DNA from: Mesorhizobium sp. SCN 65-20 | GTDB taxonomy: Bacteria > Pseudomonadota > Alphaproteobacteria > Rhizobiales > Rhizobiaceae | Direction of reading: 5' to 3' | Length of the DNA stretch: 64,000 bases | Assembly (NCBI GenBank): GCA_001724355.1 | Contig: MEEF01000003.1 | Coordinates: 1-64,000 of the forward strand | Shown: positions 1 through 11,788 of the stretch, in pieces | Numbering within the stretch: the first letter of the stretch is position 1 | How the letters are laid out: each line of letters opens with the position of its first letter | The notes under the pieces: model-generated | Seen by the model: only the letters and a program-made list of their open reading frames with translations | Database searches by the model: none | Told to the model about the DNA's origin: nothing | Program-made: the position numbers and the translations under genes

Positions 1-77
1 TGGGCTCGCGCCAGATCGATACGTCGCTCAAAACCAAACTCAATTCGCTCAAGCTTGCACTGAAAGAGGTCGGCTGA
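1..77 (+). CDS. atpH: ATP synthase F1 delta subunit, C-terminal end (partial)
   Basis: Only the last 24 codons lie in the window. They read in frame from base 3 and end in [13 protein letters not shown] followed by TGA at 75-77. This ending is typical of the alphaproteobacterial delta subunit, the stalk protein that joins F1 to the peripheral stalk. The stop codon overlaps the atpA start codon (TGATG), which suggests translational coupling within one atp operon. The rest of the gene lies upstream of the window. Confidence 0.85.
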   Translation, partial: GSRQIDTSLKTKLNSLKLALKEVG

Positions 78-1606
78 TGGACATCCGCGCCGCGGAAATC
101 TCCGCAATTCTGAAAGACCAGATCAAGAATTTCGGCAAGGAAGCCGAAGTTTCCGAAGTCGGTCAGGTCCTGTCGGTGGGTGACGGCATCGCCCGCGTGT
201 ATGGTCTCGACAACGTCCAGGCGGGCGAGATGGTCGAGTTCCCGGGCGGCCTGCGCGGCATGGCGCTGAACCTTGAAGCCGACAACGTCGGCGTCGTTAT
301 TTTCGGTAACGACCGCGACATCAAGGAAGGCGACACCGTCAAGCGCACCGGCGCCATCGTCGACGTTCCGGTCGGTCCGGAGCTGCTCGGCCGCGTCGTC
401 GACGCCCTCGGCAACCCGATCGACGGCAAGGGTCCGATCAAGGCCAAGGAACGCCGCCGCGTCGACGTCAAGGCTCCCGGCATCATTCCCCGCAAGTCGG
501 TGCACGAGCCGATGTCGACCGGCCTCAAGGCCATCGATGCGCTCATCCCGGTCGGTCGCGGCCAGCGCGAGCTGGTCATCGGCGACCGCCAGACCGGCAA
601 GACCGCCATCATCCTCGACACCATCCTGAACCAGAAGGCGATCCACGTCGCCGGCCCGGAAAAGGAAAAGCTCTACTGCGTCTACGTCGCCGTCGGCCAG
701 AAGCGCTCGACCGTCGCGCAGTTCGTGAAGGTGCTCGAAGAGCGCGGCGCGCTTGAATATTCGATCGTCATCGCTGCGACCGCTTCGGACGCTGCCCCGA
801 TGCAGTTCCTGGCACCGTTCGCCGGCTGCGCCATGGGCGAGTATTTCCGCGACAACGGCAAGCATGCCCTCATCGCCTATGACGACCTGTCCAAGCAGGC
901 CGTCGCCTACCGCCAGATGTCGCTGCTGCTGCGCCGCCCGCCGGGCCGCGAAGCCTACCCGGGCGACGTCTTCTACCTGCACTCCCGCCTGCTCGAGCGC
1001 GCGGCGAAGCTCAACGACGAGAACGGCGCCGGTTCGCTGACCGCTCTCCCCGTCATCGAGACGCAGGCCAACGACGTGTCGGCCTACATTCCGACCAACG
1101 TGATCTCGATCACCGACGGCCAGATATTCCTCGAGACCAACCTGTTCTTCCAGGGCATCCGTCCTGCCGTGAACGTCGGTCTGTCGGTGTCGCGCGTCGG
1201 CTCGTCCGCCCAGGTCAAGGCGATGAAGCAGGTCGCCGGCTCGATCAAGGGCGAGCTCGCGCAGTACCGCGAAATGGCGGCCTTCGCGCAGTTCGGCTCG
1301 GACCTCGACGCCGCTACCCAGCGTCTTCTCAACCGCGGTGCGCGCCTGACTGAGCTGCTCAAGCAGCCCCAGTTCTCGCCGCTCAAGACGGAAGAGCAGG
1401 TCGCGGTGATCTTCGCGGGCGTCAACGGCTACCTCGACAAGCTGCCGCTCGCCAAGGTCGGCCCGTTCGAGCAGGGTCTGCTGGCTCACCTTCATTCCGA
1501 AGGCAAGGACGTCCTCGACGCCATCCGCACGGAAAAGGCGCTCAGCGACGACCTGCGCGGCAAGCTCAAGGCCCAGATCGACGCTTTCGCGAAAAACTTC
1601 GCCTGA
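77..1606 (+). CDS. atpA: ATP synthase F1 subunit alpha
   Basis: Regulatory, non-catalytic nucleotide-binding subunit of the F1 hexamer at the cytoplasmic face of the inner membrane. The 509-residue length is standard. An N-terminal beta-barrel is followed by the P-loop GDRQTGKT at residues 169-176, and the alpha-type signature [17 protein letters not shown] lies near residue 365. The ATG overlaps the atpH stop by one base. The downstream gene atpG begins 16 bases later, so the order delta-alpha-gamma-beta-epsilon is that of the usual alphaproteobacterial F1 operon. Nothing looks unusual. Confidence 0.98.
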   Translation: MDIRAAEISAILKDQIKNFGKEAEVSEVGQVLSVGDGIARVYGLDNVQAGEMVEFPGGLRGMALNLEADNVGVVIFGNDRDIKEGDTVKRTGAIVDVPVGPELLGRVVDALGNPIDGKGPIKAKERRRVDVKAPGIIPRKSVHEPMSTGLKAIDALIPVGRGQRELVIGDRQTGKTAIILDTILNQKAIHVAGPEKEKLYCVYVAVGQKRSTVAQFVKVLEERGALEYSIVIAATASDAAPMQFLAPFAGCAMGEYFRDNGKHALIAYDDLSKQAVAYRQMSLLLRRPPGREAYPGDVFYLHSRLLERAAKLNDENGAGSLTALPVIETQANDVSAYIPTNVISITDGQIFLETNLFFQGIRPAVNVGLSVSRVGSSAQVKAMKQVAGSIKGELAQYREMAAFAQFGSDLDAATQRLLNRGARLTELLKQPQFSPLKTEEQVAVIFAGVNGYLDKLPLAKVGPFEQGLLAHLHSEGKDVLDAIRTEKALSDDLRGKLKAQIDAFAKNFA

Positions 1607-1622
1607 GACTGACGGATAAGGC

Positions 1623-2507
1623 ATGGCCTCGCTAAAAGACCTCCGCAACCGCATCGCCTCGGTCAAGGCGACGCAGAAGATCACCAAGGCGATGCAGATG
1701 GTCGCCGCGGCGAAGCTGCGTCGTGCCCAGGAAGCAGCGGAAGCCGCGCGTCCCTATTCGCAGCGCATGGGTGCTGTTCTCGCGAACATCGCCCAAGCGG
1801 TCGGCGGGGACGGCGACGCTCCGGCGCTGATGACCGGTACCGGCAAGGACGACGTGCACCTGCTCGTCGTCTGCACCGCCGAGCGTGGTCTTTGCGGCGG
1901 CTTCAACAGCCAGATCGCGCGTAATGCGCGTGATCACATCCGCAAGCTGCAGGCTGCGGGCAAGGCGATCAAGATCATCACCGTTGGCAAGAAGGGCCAC
2001 GACATCCTGCGTCGTGACTTCGCCTCGCTGATCATCGATCGCGTCGAACTGCGCGAAGCCAAGCAGGTCGGCTTCGTTCATGCCGACATGATCGCCAAGA
2101 AGGTGATCACGCTGTTCGAGCAGGGCGCCTTCGACGTCTGCACGCTGTTCTACTCCGAGTTCAAGTCGGTGATCAGCCAGATCCCGACCGCGCAGCAGAT
2201 CATTCCGGCCTCGGCCGCCTCGGAAACGGCAGGTGAATCTGCCGCGGCCGGCGCCGTCTACGAATACGAGCCGCAGCCGAACGAAATTCTCGGCGATCTC
2301 ATTCCGCGCAACATCTCGGTGCAGATCTTCCGTGCGCTGCTCGAGAACGCGGCAGGTGAGATGGGCGCCAAGATGAGCGCGATGGACAACGCCACGCGCA
2401 ACGCCGGCGACATGATCAACAAGCTGACGATCACGTACAACCGCCAGCGTCAGGCCCAGATCACCAAGGAACTGATCGAGATTATTTCGGGCGCCGAAGC
2501 GCTCTAG
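1623..2507 (+). CDS. atpG: ATP synthase F1 subunit gamma
   Basis: Central rotor shaft of F1. The 294-residue protein has the conserved N-terminal helix ([20 protein letters not shown]), the internal GLCGGFN motif, and the C-terminal helix ending [19 protein letters not shown] that inserts into the alpha/beta hexamer. It lies between atpA and atpD in the atp operon. A purine-rich stretch (acggataagg) precedes the ATG. Confidence 0.97.
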   Translation: MASLKDLRNRIASVKATQKITKAMQMVAAAKLRRAQEAAEAARPYSQRMGAVLANIAQAVGGDGDAPALMTGTGKDDVHLLVVCTAERGLCGGFNSQIARNARDHIRKLQAAGKAIKIITVGKKGHDILRRDFASLIIDRVELREAKQVGFVHADMIAKKVITLFEQGAFDVCTLFYSEFKSVISQIPTAQQIIPASAASETAGESAAAGAVYEYEPQPNEILGDLIPRNISVQIFRALLENAAGEMGAKMSAMDNATRNAGDMINKLTITYNRQRQAQITKELIEIISGAEAL

Positions 2508-2522
2508 GCACGCGACCCTTAG

Positions 2523-4109
<1,587 letters not shown>

Positions 4110-4216
4110 CCATCAAAGCCGCGGCGCGGGCCCCATGGCTCGCGCTGCAGCCCGACCGCTGCCCGACATTCTGGGCAGGTCTGCTCGGAACTCCGTCCAA
4201 GCGTTTGTGAGACATC

Positions 4217-4615
4217 ATGGCTGAAGCTTTCAAATTCGAACTGGTCTCGCCCGAGCGTCTGCTCGTTTCGGAGCAGGTCGAGTCTGTCGTCATCCCCGGC
4301 TCGGAAGGCGAGATGACCGTGATGGCCAATCACGCACCGCTGATGACCACCATCAAGCCGGGTGTCGTGACCGTGAAGGCCGCCGGCGGCAAGGAAGAGC
4401 GCTACGTCGTGTTCGGCGGATTCGCCGACATCGTGCCCTCGGGCTGCACCCTGCTCGCCGAATCGGCGACGCCGGTGAAGGAAATCGACCGGGCCGAACT
4501 GCTTCGCCGCATCCAGGATGCGCGCGAGGACGTGAACGATGCCAAGGACGACCAGGCCCGTTCCAAGGCCGAGGCCTATCTGGGCCACCTGTCGACGCTG
4601 GAATCGGCGATCTAG
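4217..4615 (+). CDS. atpC: ATP synthase F1 subunit epsilon
   Basis: Rotor subunit that couples gamma to the c-ring and can inhibit ATP hydrolysis. The 132-residue protein opens with MAEAFKFELVSPERLLVSEQ and carries the conserved beta-sandwich motifs IPGSEGEMTVMANHAPLM. The C-terminal helical domain is present (RAELLRRIQDAREDVNDAK). It is the last gene of the atp operon and is followed by an intrinsic terminator about 30 bases downstream. Confidence 0.96.
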   Translation: MAEAFKFELVSPERLLVSEQVESVVIPGSEGEMTVMANHAPLMTTIKPGVVTVKAAGGKEERYVVFGGFADIVPSGCTLLAESATPVKEIDRAELLRRIQDAREDVNDAKDDQARSKAEAYLGHLSTLESAI

Positions 4616-4645
4616 CCCCACGCGACAAGAGCCCAAACTGAGCTG

Positions 4646-4679
4646 AGCCGTCGGTCCATTCGGCGGCTTTTTGCTTTTT
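4646..4679 (+). terminator. Intrinsic terminator of the atp operon
   Basis: An 8-bp stem (agccgtcg / cggcggct, one T-G pair) with a 7-base loop is followed by ttttgcttttt. It lies just after atpC and before the convergent CoA-transferase gene, so it fits the end of the atp transcript. Confidence 0.8.
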
Positions 4680-4688
4680 GAACGCGGG

Positions 4689-5804
4689 TCAGCCGGCAGT
4701 GGCGGTTTCATTGCCCCGGCTCCATGCGGCGACCGCCGCCTGCAATGACAATGAGTTTGCCGGGCGGGCGCGCGCCTCGGTCGGCGTGGCCGAAAATCGC
4801 GGCGCCGGGGCAGGCTGGGGCAGCCCATCGAGTTCCACGATGCTCTTGCGCGCGGCAAGGTGCGGATGCTGCGCTGCTTCGTGCATGTCGAGCACCGGCG
4901 AAACGCAGGCGTCGGTGTATTCGAGCAGGTCGAGCCAATGGGAACTGGATCGCGTGCGCAGACGGGCGGCTATCTTGTCCCGGAGTGCCGGCCAGTTCGC
5001 CGGATCGGCGCGTAGCCGGTGGGCATCCTCCTCAAGGCCGATGGCGGCGCGGAACAGTTCGAAGAACTGGGGTTCTATCGGCCCCACAGCGATGAATTTT
5101 CCATCGGCACATTCGTAGGCTCCGTAGTAAGGGGCCCCGCCATCCAGCAGGTTCGCATCCCGCTGCGGCTTCCAATGGCCTGCTGCCGCCATGTCGTGGA
5201 CCATGGTCATCAGCTGGATGGTGCCGTCGCAGATGGCGCAGTCGATGACCTGTCCCTCGCCGCTGCGCTGCGCATGCAACAGTGCGGCCAGCATGCCGCT
5301 GACTAGGAACATCGCGCCGCCGCCGAAATCGCCGACCAGATTGAGGGGTGGCATCGGGCGATCAGCCGGGCCGATTGCCGCGAGCGCGCCGGTGATTGCA
5401 ATGTAGTTGATGTCGTGGCCGGCCTGGCGGGCCAGCGGTCCGGTCTGGCCCCAGCCCGTCATGCGCCCGTAGACGAGGCGCGGATTGCTCTCGAGCAATG
5501 GCTCCGGGCCAAGGCCGAGCCGTTCCATGACGCCGGGCCTGAACCCCTCGATGATGGCGTCGGCGCTGTCGACCAGACTGCGCACGAGGGATGCGTCTCC
5601 GGGATCCTTGAGATCGGCTTCAACGGTTGGCCGCCCCCGGCCGGAGATGGGATCGGGCAGGGTCGGCATCGCTCCGGGCCGCGCAATACGGATGACCTCG
5701 GCGCCCATGTCCGCGAACTGCATGGCTGCGAACGGCGCCGGTCCAAGGCCGACGAACTCCACGATGCGCAGCCCGGCAAGCGGGCCTGAGGCCGGTTTCG
5801 ACAT
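4689..5804 (-). CDS. CaiB/BaiF family CoA-transferase, alpha-methylacyl-CoA racemase type
   Basis: Class III CoA-transferase fold of 371 residues. The N-terminus ([20 protein letters not shown], then DMGAEVIRI) is characteristic. The stretch [18 protein letters not shown] places the His-Asp pair used by alpha-methylacyl-CoA racemases, with the Asp conserved as catalytic residue across the family. The likely role is epimerisation or CoA transfer on branched acyl-CoAs. The substrate cannot be told from sequence; a CoA-transferase proper is the alternative. It converges on atpC and lies 87 bases downstream of the deaminase gene on the same strand. Confidence 0.88.
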   Translation of the reverse strand: MSKPASGPLAGLRIVEFVGLGPAPFAAMQFADMGAEVIRIARPGAMPTLPDPISGRGRPTVEADLKDPGDASLVRSLVDSADAIIEGFRPGVMERLGLGPEPLLESNPRLVYGRMTGWGQTGPLARQAGHDINYIAITGALAAIGPADRPMPPLNLVGDFGGGAMFLVSGMLAALLHAQRSGEGQVIDCAICDGTIQLMTMVHDMAAAGHWKPQRDANLLDGGAPYYGAYECADGKFIAVGPIEPQFFELFRAAIGLEEDAHRLRADPANWPALRDKIAARLRTRSSSHWLDLLEYTDACVSPVLDMHEAAQHPHLAARKSIVELDGLPQPAPAPRFSATPTEARARPANSLSLQAAVAAWSRGNETATAG

Positions 5805-5891
5805 GATTTTCGCTCCGTTGGGGCAAAGCTTACCCGCTGGCCGATGAATTCGTGAAGCCCTCGACCGGCGGTGACATGTCGAAAATCAATC

Positions 5892-6359
5892 CTACTGCGA
5901 CGACGCTGCCTTCCATTCGGCGTAGAGGTGCGGTCCTTCCTCCGGGCGGACCGGAACATAGGCCACCTTCATGGCCTGCTCGTCAGCAGGTTTCGCAAGA
6001 TCGGCATAAATCGGCGCGGTGGACAGGCCGAAGGGTTCGCCGTCATCGTTCGAGTAGGCATACGCGACCTCGGCAATGCCGGCCATTCGCATGGCGCCCA
6101 TGCACATGGGGCAGGGATGGCCGCTGGCGTAGACGGCGCAGCCGTCGAGGCGCGGCGAACCGAGGGCTTGGCTTGCCGCCCGGACCGCGGACATCTCGGC
6201 ATGGGCGGTCGGGTCGTTGGTCGACAGCACTTCGTTCACGCCGCTGGCTATGACCTCGCCGTCCTTGACGACCACCGCGCCGAAAGGACGGCCGCCCTTG
6301 GCTATGTTCTGACGCGCCAGTTCGATCGCCTGGCTGAGAAACTCCTTCGTCCTGTCCAA
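5892..6359 (-). CDS. Nucleoside/guanine deaminase of the cytidine deaminase fold
   Basis: A 155-residue zinc deaminase. The zinc-binding and catalytic motif HAEMSAVRAA and the second motif PCPMCMGAM are both present. The C-terminal half (VAYAYSNDDGEPFGL) resembles guanine deaminase-type enzymes more than the tRNA adenosine deaminase TadA, but this is a judgement by eye. The start is 12 bases after the stop of the ankyrin gene, so the two are probably co-transcribed. A plausible role is purine base or nucleoside salvage in the cytoplasm. Confidence 0.85.
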   Translation of the reverse strand: MDRTKEFLSQAIELARQNIAKGGRPFGAVVVKDGEVIASGVNEVLSTNDPTAHAEMSAVRAASQALGSPRLDGCAVYASGHPCPMCMGAMRMAGIAEVAYAYSNDDGEPFGLSTAPIYADLAKPADEQAMKVAYVPVRPEEGPHLYAEWKAASSQ

Positions 6360-6371
6360 TCTGAACCTCCT

Positions 6372-7046
6372 TCAACGAGCTCCGGCGGCGACCAGTATCT
6401 TTTCGATCTCGGTAAAGCCGCGCTTGCGGGCATTCTGAAGCGGCGTGACACCATCTCCGTCGGGGATGTTGACGTCGGCGCCAGCATCGACCAGCAGCTT
6501 GACGATGGCAACATGCCTCGGGCCGCCATCGGCCAGCACGATCGCCTCCATGAGTGCCGTCCAGTTCAGGTTGTTGATGTGGTCGACATCGACGCCTGCC
6601 TCTATCAGCGTCCTCACCGTCTCGACGTGCCCTCGCTCCGCGGCCGGAATGAGTGCCGTGCCGCCGTAGCGGTTGGTGCTCTTGAGATCTGCGCCGTTGG
6701 CAAGCGTCATGCGCAGGATCTCCACATGGCCGCGCGCGCCGGCATAGAGATAGGGGCTGTCGTTGATGTTGTCCTTGGCGTTGACGTCGGCGCCCGCCTC
6801 GATCAGTACCTTGGCCGCCTCGATCTGGTTGGCATGCGTGGCGGTCAACAGCGCCGTACGGCCGCTCTCGTCTCGGGCGTCTATCTTGGCGCCCTTTGCC
6901 AGAAGTCCTGCGATGGAAGCGGCGTCGCCCTTTTCGGCCGCCATATGCAATTCACGTGCGAGCATGTCTCCTCCTGCTGCTGCCGGTGAAATCCACGCCA
7001 AGAAGAGGACGAACACATAGGCGAATGTCGAAAGTGTCCTTGGCAT
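6372..7046 (-). CDS. Exported ankyrin-repeat protein
   Basis: The start was set at 7046 because GGAAGGA lies about 7 bases before this ATG, and a longer in-frame ATG at 7082 has no such site. The 224-residue product begins with a signal peptide (hydrophobic FAYVFVLFLAWISPAAAG, cleavage after AAA likely). It then has about six ankyrin repeats with repeated TAL...GHVE..K.LI.AGADVN patterns up to the C-terminus. It would be periplasmic and mediate protein binding; no catalytic domain is visible. It leads the leftward group with the deaminase and CoA-transferase and is divergent from the LysR gene. Confidence 0.85.
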   Translation of the reverse strand: MPRTLSTFAYVFVLFLAWISPAAAGGDMLARELHMAAEKGDAASIAGLLAKGAKIDARDESGRTALLTATHANQIEAAKVLIEAGADVNAKDNINDSPYLYAGARGHVEILRMTLANGADLKSTNRYGGTALIPAAERGHVETVRTLIEAGVDVDHINNLNWTALMEAIVLADGGPRHVAIVKLLVDAGADVNIPDGDGVTPLQNARKRGFTEIEKILVAAGAR

Positions 7047-7174
7047 TGCGTCGTCCTTCCTGACTTTCGCGGCCGCCATCAAACGTTGCCAGGGATGGCG
7101 GCCGCCCGTCGCCGGCTGGGTGCCGGCGGTTCAGGTCATCCGCCCACTGGTGGCCCAGATCTTGGCATGGAGAC

Positions 7175-7191
7175 CCTATCTGCCAGATAGG
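7175..7191. promoter_or_regulatory. Candidate LysR-type operator (T-N11-A palindrome)
   Basis: The 17-base sequence CCTATCTGCCAGATAGG is a perfect inverted repeat with 8-bp arms and a single central base. It contains TATCTGCCAGATA, matching the T-N11-A LysR-box pattern. It lies between the divergent ankyrin gene and the LysR gene, 52 bases before the LysR start. Which protein binds it is inference. Confidence 0.55.
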
Positions 7192-7243
7192 CATTGATCC
7201 GGGCATTTCAAAATTAAATGTTCCGATGATAAGTAGTGGGATT

Positions 7244-8119
7244 ATGGATGCTCGGCTGTTCGATCTCGACCTGCTACGGACCTTTCTGGCGGTAGCCGAT
7301 TGCGGCAGCTTCACCGTCGCCGCGAGACGGCTCAATTCGACCCAGTCCACGGTCAGCCAGAAGGTGCTTCGGCTGGAAGCAATGGCCGGGCAATCGCTGC
7401 TTCAGCGAAGCCGGCGCGACGTGCAGCCAACGGATGCGGGCGAAAGGCTGATCAGCTACGCACGACGCATGCTCACCCTCAACGAGGAGGCGGTGGCGGA
7501 CCTTTCGGGCGCGAGGGTGGCGACGACCTTGCGCATCGGGGTGCCTGAGGATTTCGCCGCCGGACGGACCGTGCGCATGCTCGCCGAATTCTGTCGCAGG
7601 AACAGCCAGGTCAAGCTCGAGCTTACCAGCGGTCTCAGCCGCGACCTGCGTGCCCGATACGATCGTGGCGAACTCGATATGGCGGTGGTGAAACAACGCC
7701 GGAACCGAGGCGAGGGGGCGTTGCGCTGGCCGGAAACGCTCTGCTGGATCGACAGCGCCACTAGCCCTGCCGCCGGGCGCAAGCCGCTGCCGCTGGTGGT
7801 CTTCCCTGCCGGCGGCCTCTATCGGGACGACATGACCGCTACGCTCGACGGGCTCGGCCGGCAATGGCTCATCGGCTACACGAGTTCCAGCCTTGCCAGC
7901 ATATGCGCTGCAGTAGCCGAGGGGATGGGGATCAGCCTCGTTCCGAGGCGCGTCGTGACAGCCGGTCACATCGTGCTCGGCGCAGAAAGCGGCTTGCCGT
8001 CAGTCGCAACGATGGAGATAGCGATCCATCATCGTCCTGACGCGGACTCATTGGTGCGCGAACTGGCAACAGGGTTCGCTAATATTTCCCAGGAGCCGAG
8101 CAGGCGCCTGCAACCATGA
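7244..8119 (+). CDS. LysR-family transcriptional regulator
   Basis: The product is 291 residues from the ATG at 7244 (MDARLFDLDL); an earlier in-frame ATG at 7226 would add six residues untypical of the family. The N-terminal winged helix-turn-helix is clear (AVADCGSFTVAARRLNSTQS, then TVSQKVLRLEA), followed by a periplasmic-binding-protein-like effector domain. It is divergent from the ankyrin/deaminase/CoA-transferase group, with a T-N11-A palindrome between them, which is the usual LysR arrangement. The effector is unknown. Confidence 0.93.
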   Translation: MDARLFDLDLLRTFLAVADCGSFTVAARRLNSTQSTVSQKVLRLEAMAGQSLLQRSRRDVQPTDAGERLISYARRMLTLNEEAVADLSGARVATTLRIGVPEDFAAGRTVRMLAEFCRRNSQVKLELTSGLSRDLRARYDRGELDMAVVKQRRNRGEGALRWPETLCWIDSATSPAAGRKPLPLVVFPAGGLYRDDMTATLDGLGRQWLIGYTSSSLASICAAVAEGMGISLVPRRVVTAGHIVLGAESGLPSVATMEIAIHHRPDADSLVRELATGFANISQEPSRRLQP

Positions 8120-8296
8120 CGGGAGGGATGGTGTGGCGAAGGCATTGAAACCATTGCGCTCGCCTTACATTACGGCATGAAACCAAATCTGTACATACAC
8201 ACGTAAGGATGCATGGCGTCCATTCACTGTTTGACATAAGTTCCAGCGAAATCGTCGCCGGGCGGGGGCTTAGGCAACACGATTAGGGACTTGCTA

Positions 8297-9178
8297 GTGA
8301 AGGGCATCATCCTGGCCGGCGGCAGCGGAACCCGGCTCTATCCTGCTACCTTGGCAGTGTCTAAACAGATATTGCCTATCTACGACAAACCGATGATCTA
8401 CTATCCGCTCGGCGTTCTCATGCTGGCGGGTATTCGCGAGATACTGATCATCTCGACGCCACGGGACCTGCCGCAGTTCAGGGAACTGCTTGGCGACGGC
8501 TCCGCCTTCGGCGTTGCCTTTTCCTATGCCGAACAGCCGGCTCCGAACGGGTTGGCCGAAGCGTTCATCATCGGGCGCGAGTTCATCGGCGACAGTCCTG
8601 TCTCTTTGATCCTGGGCGACAACATCTTCTACGGCGACGGGCTCTCGCAGCGCTGCCGCGCGGCGGTCGCGCGAGACAAGGGCGCCTCGGTCTTCGCCTA
8701 TCAGGTGGACGACCCGCAGCGCTATGGCGTCGTCGAATTCGATCGTGCAACTCAGCAGGCGCTTTCTATCGAAGAGAAGCCCGCGGCTCCCAAGTCCAAC
8801 TGGGCCGTCACCGGTCTCTATTTCTACGACAACCAGGTCGTCGACATCGCATCCTCGATCAAGCCGTCACCGCGCGGGGAACTCGAGATCACCGACGTCA
8901 ATCGCGCCTATCTCGAGCAGGGCAGGCTGCATGTCATTCGCCTCGGGCGAGGTTATGCCTGGCTCGACACCGGAACGCACGACAGCCTGCATGAAGCGTC
9001 GTCCTTCGTTCGCACCATCGAGCATCGCCAGGGCATCAAGGTCATGTGTCTGGAGGAGATCGGGTTCGAGCTCGGCTGGCTGACCGAGGAGCAGGTCGTC
9101 AAACGGGCGGCTTCCCTCGGCAAGACGGACTACGCGCGCTATCTCGAGCGCCGGGTGAGGGAGATCACGAATGGCTGA
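8297..9178 (+). CDS. rfbA: Glucose-1-phosphate thymidylyltransferase
   Basis: First step of dTDP-L-rhamnose synthesis: dTTP plus glucose-1-phosphate gives dTDP-glucose. The GTG at 8297 was chosen because AGGGA lies 7 bases upstream, whereas the in-frame TTG at 8291 would sit on top of it. The 293-residue product starts [16 protein letters not shown], the nucleotidyltransferase signature, and has the conserved [20 protein letters not shown]. It overlaps rfbC by eight bases and begins the block rfbA-rfbC-rfbB-rfbD. Confidence 0.97.
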   Translation: MKGIILAGGSGTRLYPATLAVSKQILPIYDKPMIYYPLGVLMLAGIREILIISTPRDLPQFRELLGDGSAFGVAFSYAEQPAPNGLAEAFIIGREFIGDSPVSLILGDNIFYGDGLSQRCRAAVARDKGASVFAYQVDDPQRYGVVEFDRATQQALSIEEKPAAPKSNWAVTGLYFYDNQVVDIASSIKPSPRGELEITDVNRAYLEQGRLHVIRLGRGYAWLDTGTHDSLHEASSFVRTIEHRQGIKVMCLEEIGFELGWLTEEQVVKRAASLGKTDYARYLERRVREITNG

Positions 9179-9734
9179 GGTGCGGAATCTCGGCCTGGAC
9201 GGCGTCTATGAAATCACCCCGGCCAAGTTCGAGGACGAGCGAGGCTTCTTCTCCGAAACCTGGAATGCGGAGAAGCTGGCACGCGCCGGCATCGTCGTGG
9301 ATTTCGTCCAGGACAACCATTCGCTCTCGCGACCGCGCGGCGTGATGCGCGGCCTGCATTTCCAGATGCCGCCCTTCGCTCAGGACAAGCTCGTGCGCGT
9401 GCTGCGCGGTTCGGTGTTCGACGTCGCGGTCGATATCCGCAAGGGCTCGCCGACATTCGGCAAGTGGGTTGGAGTTACGCTCTCCGACAAGGCCTGGAAC
9501 CAGATGCTGGTGCCCAAGGGCTTCGCGCATGGCTTCGTCACGCTCGAGCCGGACACCGAGGTCGTCTACAAGGTGTCGGCGCCCTATTCTCAGCCGCATG
9601 ACAGGTCGATCCGTTTCGACGATCCCGACATCGCGATCGACTGGCCCGTTGCCGCAACCGAAATGACCCTGTCGTCCAAGGACTCAGCAGCCCCCGCACT
9701 GAACGCACTCGAAACCGGATTCGTCTACACGTGA
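9171..9734 (+). CDS. rfbC: dTDP-4-dehydrorhamnose 3,5-epimerase
   Basis: Third enzyme of the dTDP-L-rhamnose pathway; epimerises C3 and C5 of the 4-keto sugar. It has 187 residues, the usual length. The cupin-fold signatures [20 protein letters not shown] and VPKGFAHGF are present, including the catalytic His of RGLHF. It overlaps both rfbA and rfbB, indicating tight translational coupling. Confidence 0.96.
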   Translation: MAEVRNLGLDGVYEITPAKFEDERGFFSETWNAEKLARAGIVVDFVQDNHSLSRPRGVMRGLHFQMPPFAQDKLVRVLRGSVFDVAVDIRKGSPTFGKWVGVTLSDKAWNQMLVPKGFAHGFVTLEPDTEVVYKVSAPYSQPHDRSIRFDDPDIAIDWPVAATEMTLSSKDSAAPALNALETGFVYT

Positions 9735-10810
9735 AAAAAGATCTCCCAACCGTCCTCGTCACCGGCGGCGCCGGTTTCATCGGCTCGGCGGTCTGCCGGC
9801 ACCTGGTGTCCACGGGCGCATACCGGGTCGTCAACCTCGACAAGCTGACCTATGCCGGCAACCTCAGTTCGCTGCGCGACCTCGATGGGCATCCGAACTA
9901 CGCCTTCTACAAGGCCGACATCTGCGACACCGACAAGGTGAGCGAAATCCTCGCCGCGGAAAAGGTCGGCCGGATCATGCATCTTGCAGCGGAGAGCCAT
10001 GTCGACCGCTCGATCGACGGGCCGATGGCTTTCGTCACGACCAATGTCGTCGGCACGGCCAGCCTCCTGTCGGCGGCGCTCGCCCATTGGCGCAGCCTCG
10101 GCTTTGCAGAGCAGGAGAGCTTCAGGTTCCATCACGTATCGACCGACGAGGTGTTCGGCGACCTTCCGTTTGATTCCGGTGTGTTCACGGAAGAGTCGCC
10201 CTACAAGCCGTCGTCGCCCTATTCGGCTTCGAAGGCAGCTTCCGACCATTTCGTCCGCGCCTGGCACGAGACCTACGGCATGCCGGTCGTGCTCTCCAAC
10301 TGCTCGAACAACTACGGCCCGTATCACTTCCCGGAAAAGCTCATCCCGCTGGTCATCGCCAATGCGCTCGATGAACGCCAGTTGCCGGTCTACGGCAAGG
10401 GCGCCAATGTGCGCGACTGGCTCTTCGTCGAGGACCATGCACGGGCGCTCGAGGCGGTCATGACCAGAGGGCAGGTCGGCGAAAGCTACAACATCGGCGG
10501 CCGTGCGGAACGCACCAACCTCGAAGTGGTCGAAACGATATGTGCGCTGCTCGATGCTCGCCGGCCGCGGAGCAACGGCAAATCTCACCTCGACCTTATT
10601 GCCTACGTCACCGACAGGCCCGGCCATGACCGGCGATATGCGATCGACCCGACCAAGAGCGAACGCGAGCTCGGCTGGCGGCCGCAGGAGACCTTCGAGA
10701 CCGGACTTGGTCGCACTGTCGACTGGTATCTTGAGAACGGCTGGTGGTGGCGGCCGATCCGCGAGCAGCGGTTCGACGGTACGCGCCAGGGACTGGTTGG
10801 CGCACGGTGA
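9731..10810 (+). CDS. rfbB: dTDP-glucose 4,6-dehydratase
   Basis: Second enzyme of the pathway; an extended SDR of 359 residues. The NAD-binding motif GGAGFIGS is at the N-terminus. [12 protein letters not shown] and the catalytic [10 protein letters not shown] are conserved, as is STDEVFGDL. It starts at GTG 9731, and the GTGA overlap with the rfbC stop supports coupling; the same four-base overlap links it to rfbD. Confidence 0.97.
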   Translation: MKKDLPTVLVTGGAGFIGSAVCRHLVSTGAYRVVNLDKLTYAGNLSSLRDLDGHPNYAFYKADICDTDKVSEILAAEKVGRIMHLAAESHVDRSIDGPMAFVTTNVVGTASLLSAALAHWRSLGFAEQESFRFHHVSTDEVFGDLPFDSGVFTEESPYKPSSPYSASKAASDHFVRAWHETYGMPVVLSNCSNNYGPYHFPEKLIPLVIANALDERQLPVYGKGANVRDWLFVEDHARALEAVMTRGQVGESYNIGGRAERTNLEVVETICALLDARRPRSNGKSHLDLIAYVTDRPGHDRRYAIDPTKSERELGWRPQETFETGLGRTVDWYLENGWWWRPIREQRFDGTRQGLVGAR

Positions 10811-11706
10811 AGATACTGGTCACCGGCACCGCAGGCCAGGTGGCGCGCGCGCTGGCGGCAAGAGGGGCTACGCATCCCGACATCCAGATCGTCGCCGTCG
10901 GCCGACCGGACCTGGATCTCGAGGATTTGTCGACCTTTGCTCCGGTGCTACGCTCGGTCGGCCCTGATCTCGTCATCAATGCAGCCGCGCACACCGGCGT
11001 CGACCAGCAGGAGGACGAGCCCGATCGCGCCTTCAGGATGAACGCCGAGGCGCCCGCGGAGCTCGCGCGCCTGACGCGATCGGCCGGCATCCCGATCGTC
11101 CAGATCTCGACCGACTACGTCTTCGATGGAACTTCCACGCACCCCTATGTCGAGAGCGACGCTCCCAATCCGCAGACGGTGTATGGGCGCAGCAAGCTTG
11201 CGGGCGAGGAAGCGGTGCGCGCGGGCAATCCCGACCACCTGGTGGTGCGCACGGCCTGGGTGGTGAGCCCCTACGGGCGCAACTTCGTCAAGACGATGCT
11301 GTCGCTCGCGCAGACCCGCGACACGCTCCAGGTGGTTTCCGACCAGTTCGGCAATCCCACGGAGGCGCACGACATAGCCGATGGTCTGCTTTGCGCGGCA
11401 ATGGCGCGGCGGCGCGACAGGTCCTTCCGGCAGGGCACCTACCACCTCGCCGGCCAGGGCAAGGCAAGCTGGTACGAACTGGCGCAGCATGTTCTGGCCA
11501 CCAGCGCTGAACTCGGCGGCCCGACGGCAGCGGTCGCACCGATCAGCAGCGACATGTGGCAGGCGAAGGCGGCGAGGCCAGCCAATTCGCAACTCAACTC
11601 CGGCGCCTTTGAGAGCGACTTCCACTATCGCACCGGGAGATGGAGGGAGAGGGCCGCGGATGTCGTTCAGGCATTGCTGAAGGACAGCGTCCACGTGGCC
11701 TCTTGA
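10807..11706 (+). CDS. rfbD: dTDP-4-dehydrorhamnose reductase
   Basis: Final reduction to dTDP-L-rhamnose. I placed the start at GTG 10807, which overlaps the rfbB stop as GTGA and gives [13 protein letters not shown] at the N-terminus; an upstream ATG in frame would begin inside rfbB. The product has 299 residues with the Rossmann motif [14 protein letters not shown] and the catalytic YGRSKLAGE. It completes the four-enzyme set. Confidence 0.96.
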   Translation: MKILVTGTAGQVARALAARGATHPDIQIVAVGRPDLDLEDLSTFAPVLRSVGPDLVINAAAHTGVDQQEDEPDRAFRMNAEAPAELARLTRSAGIPIVQISTDYVFDGTSTHPYVESDAPNPQTVYGRSKLAGEEAVRAGNPDHLVVRTAWVVSPYGRNFVKTMLSLAQTRDTLQVVSDQFGNPTEAHDIADGLLCAAMARRRDRSFRQGTYHLAGQGKASWYELAQHVLATSAELGGPTAAVAPISSDMWQAKAARPANSQLNSGAFESDFHYRTGRWRERAADVVQALLKDSVHVAS

Positions 11707-11788
11707 GGGGCGCCGAAAACTGGATTTGCCTACCTTTGCCTGGTCTGGCCGGTCCTGTCGCAGTGCACCAGACGTTGGAGACCCGAGA

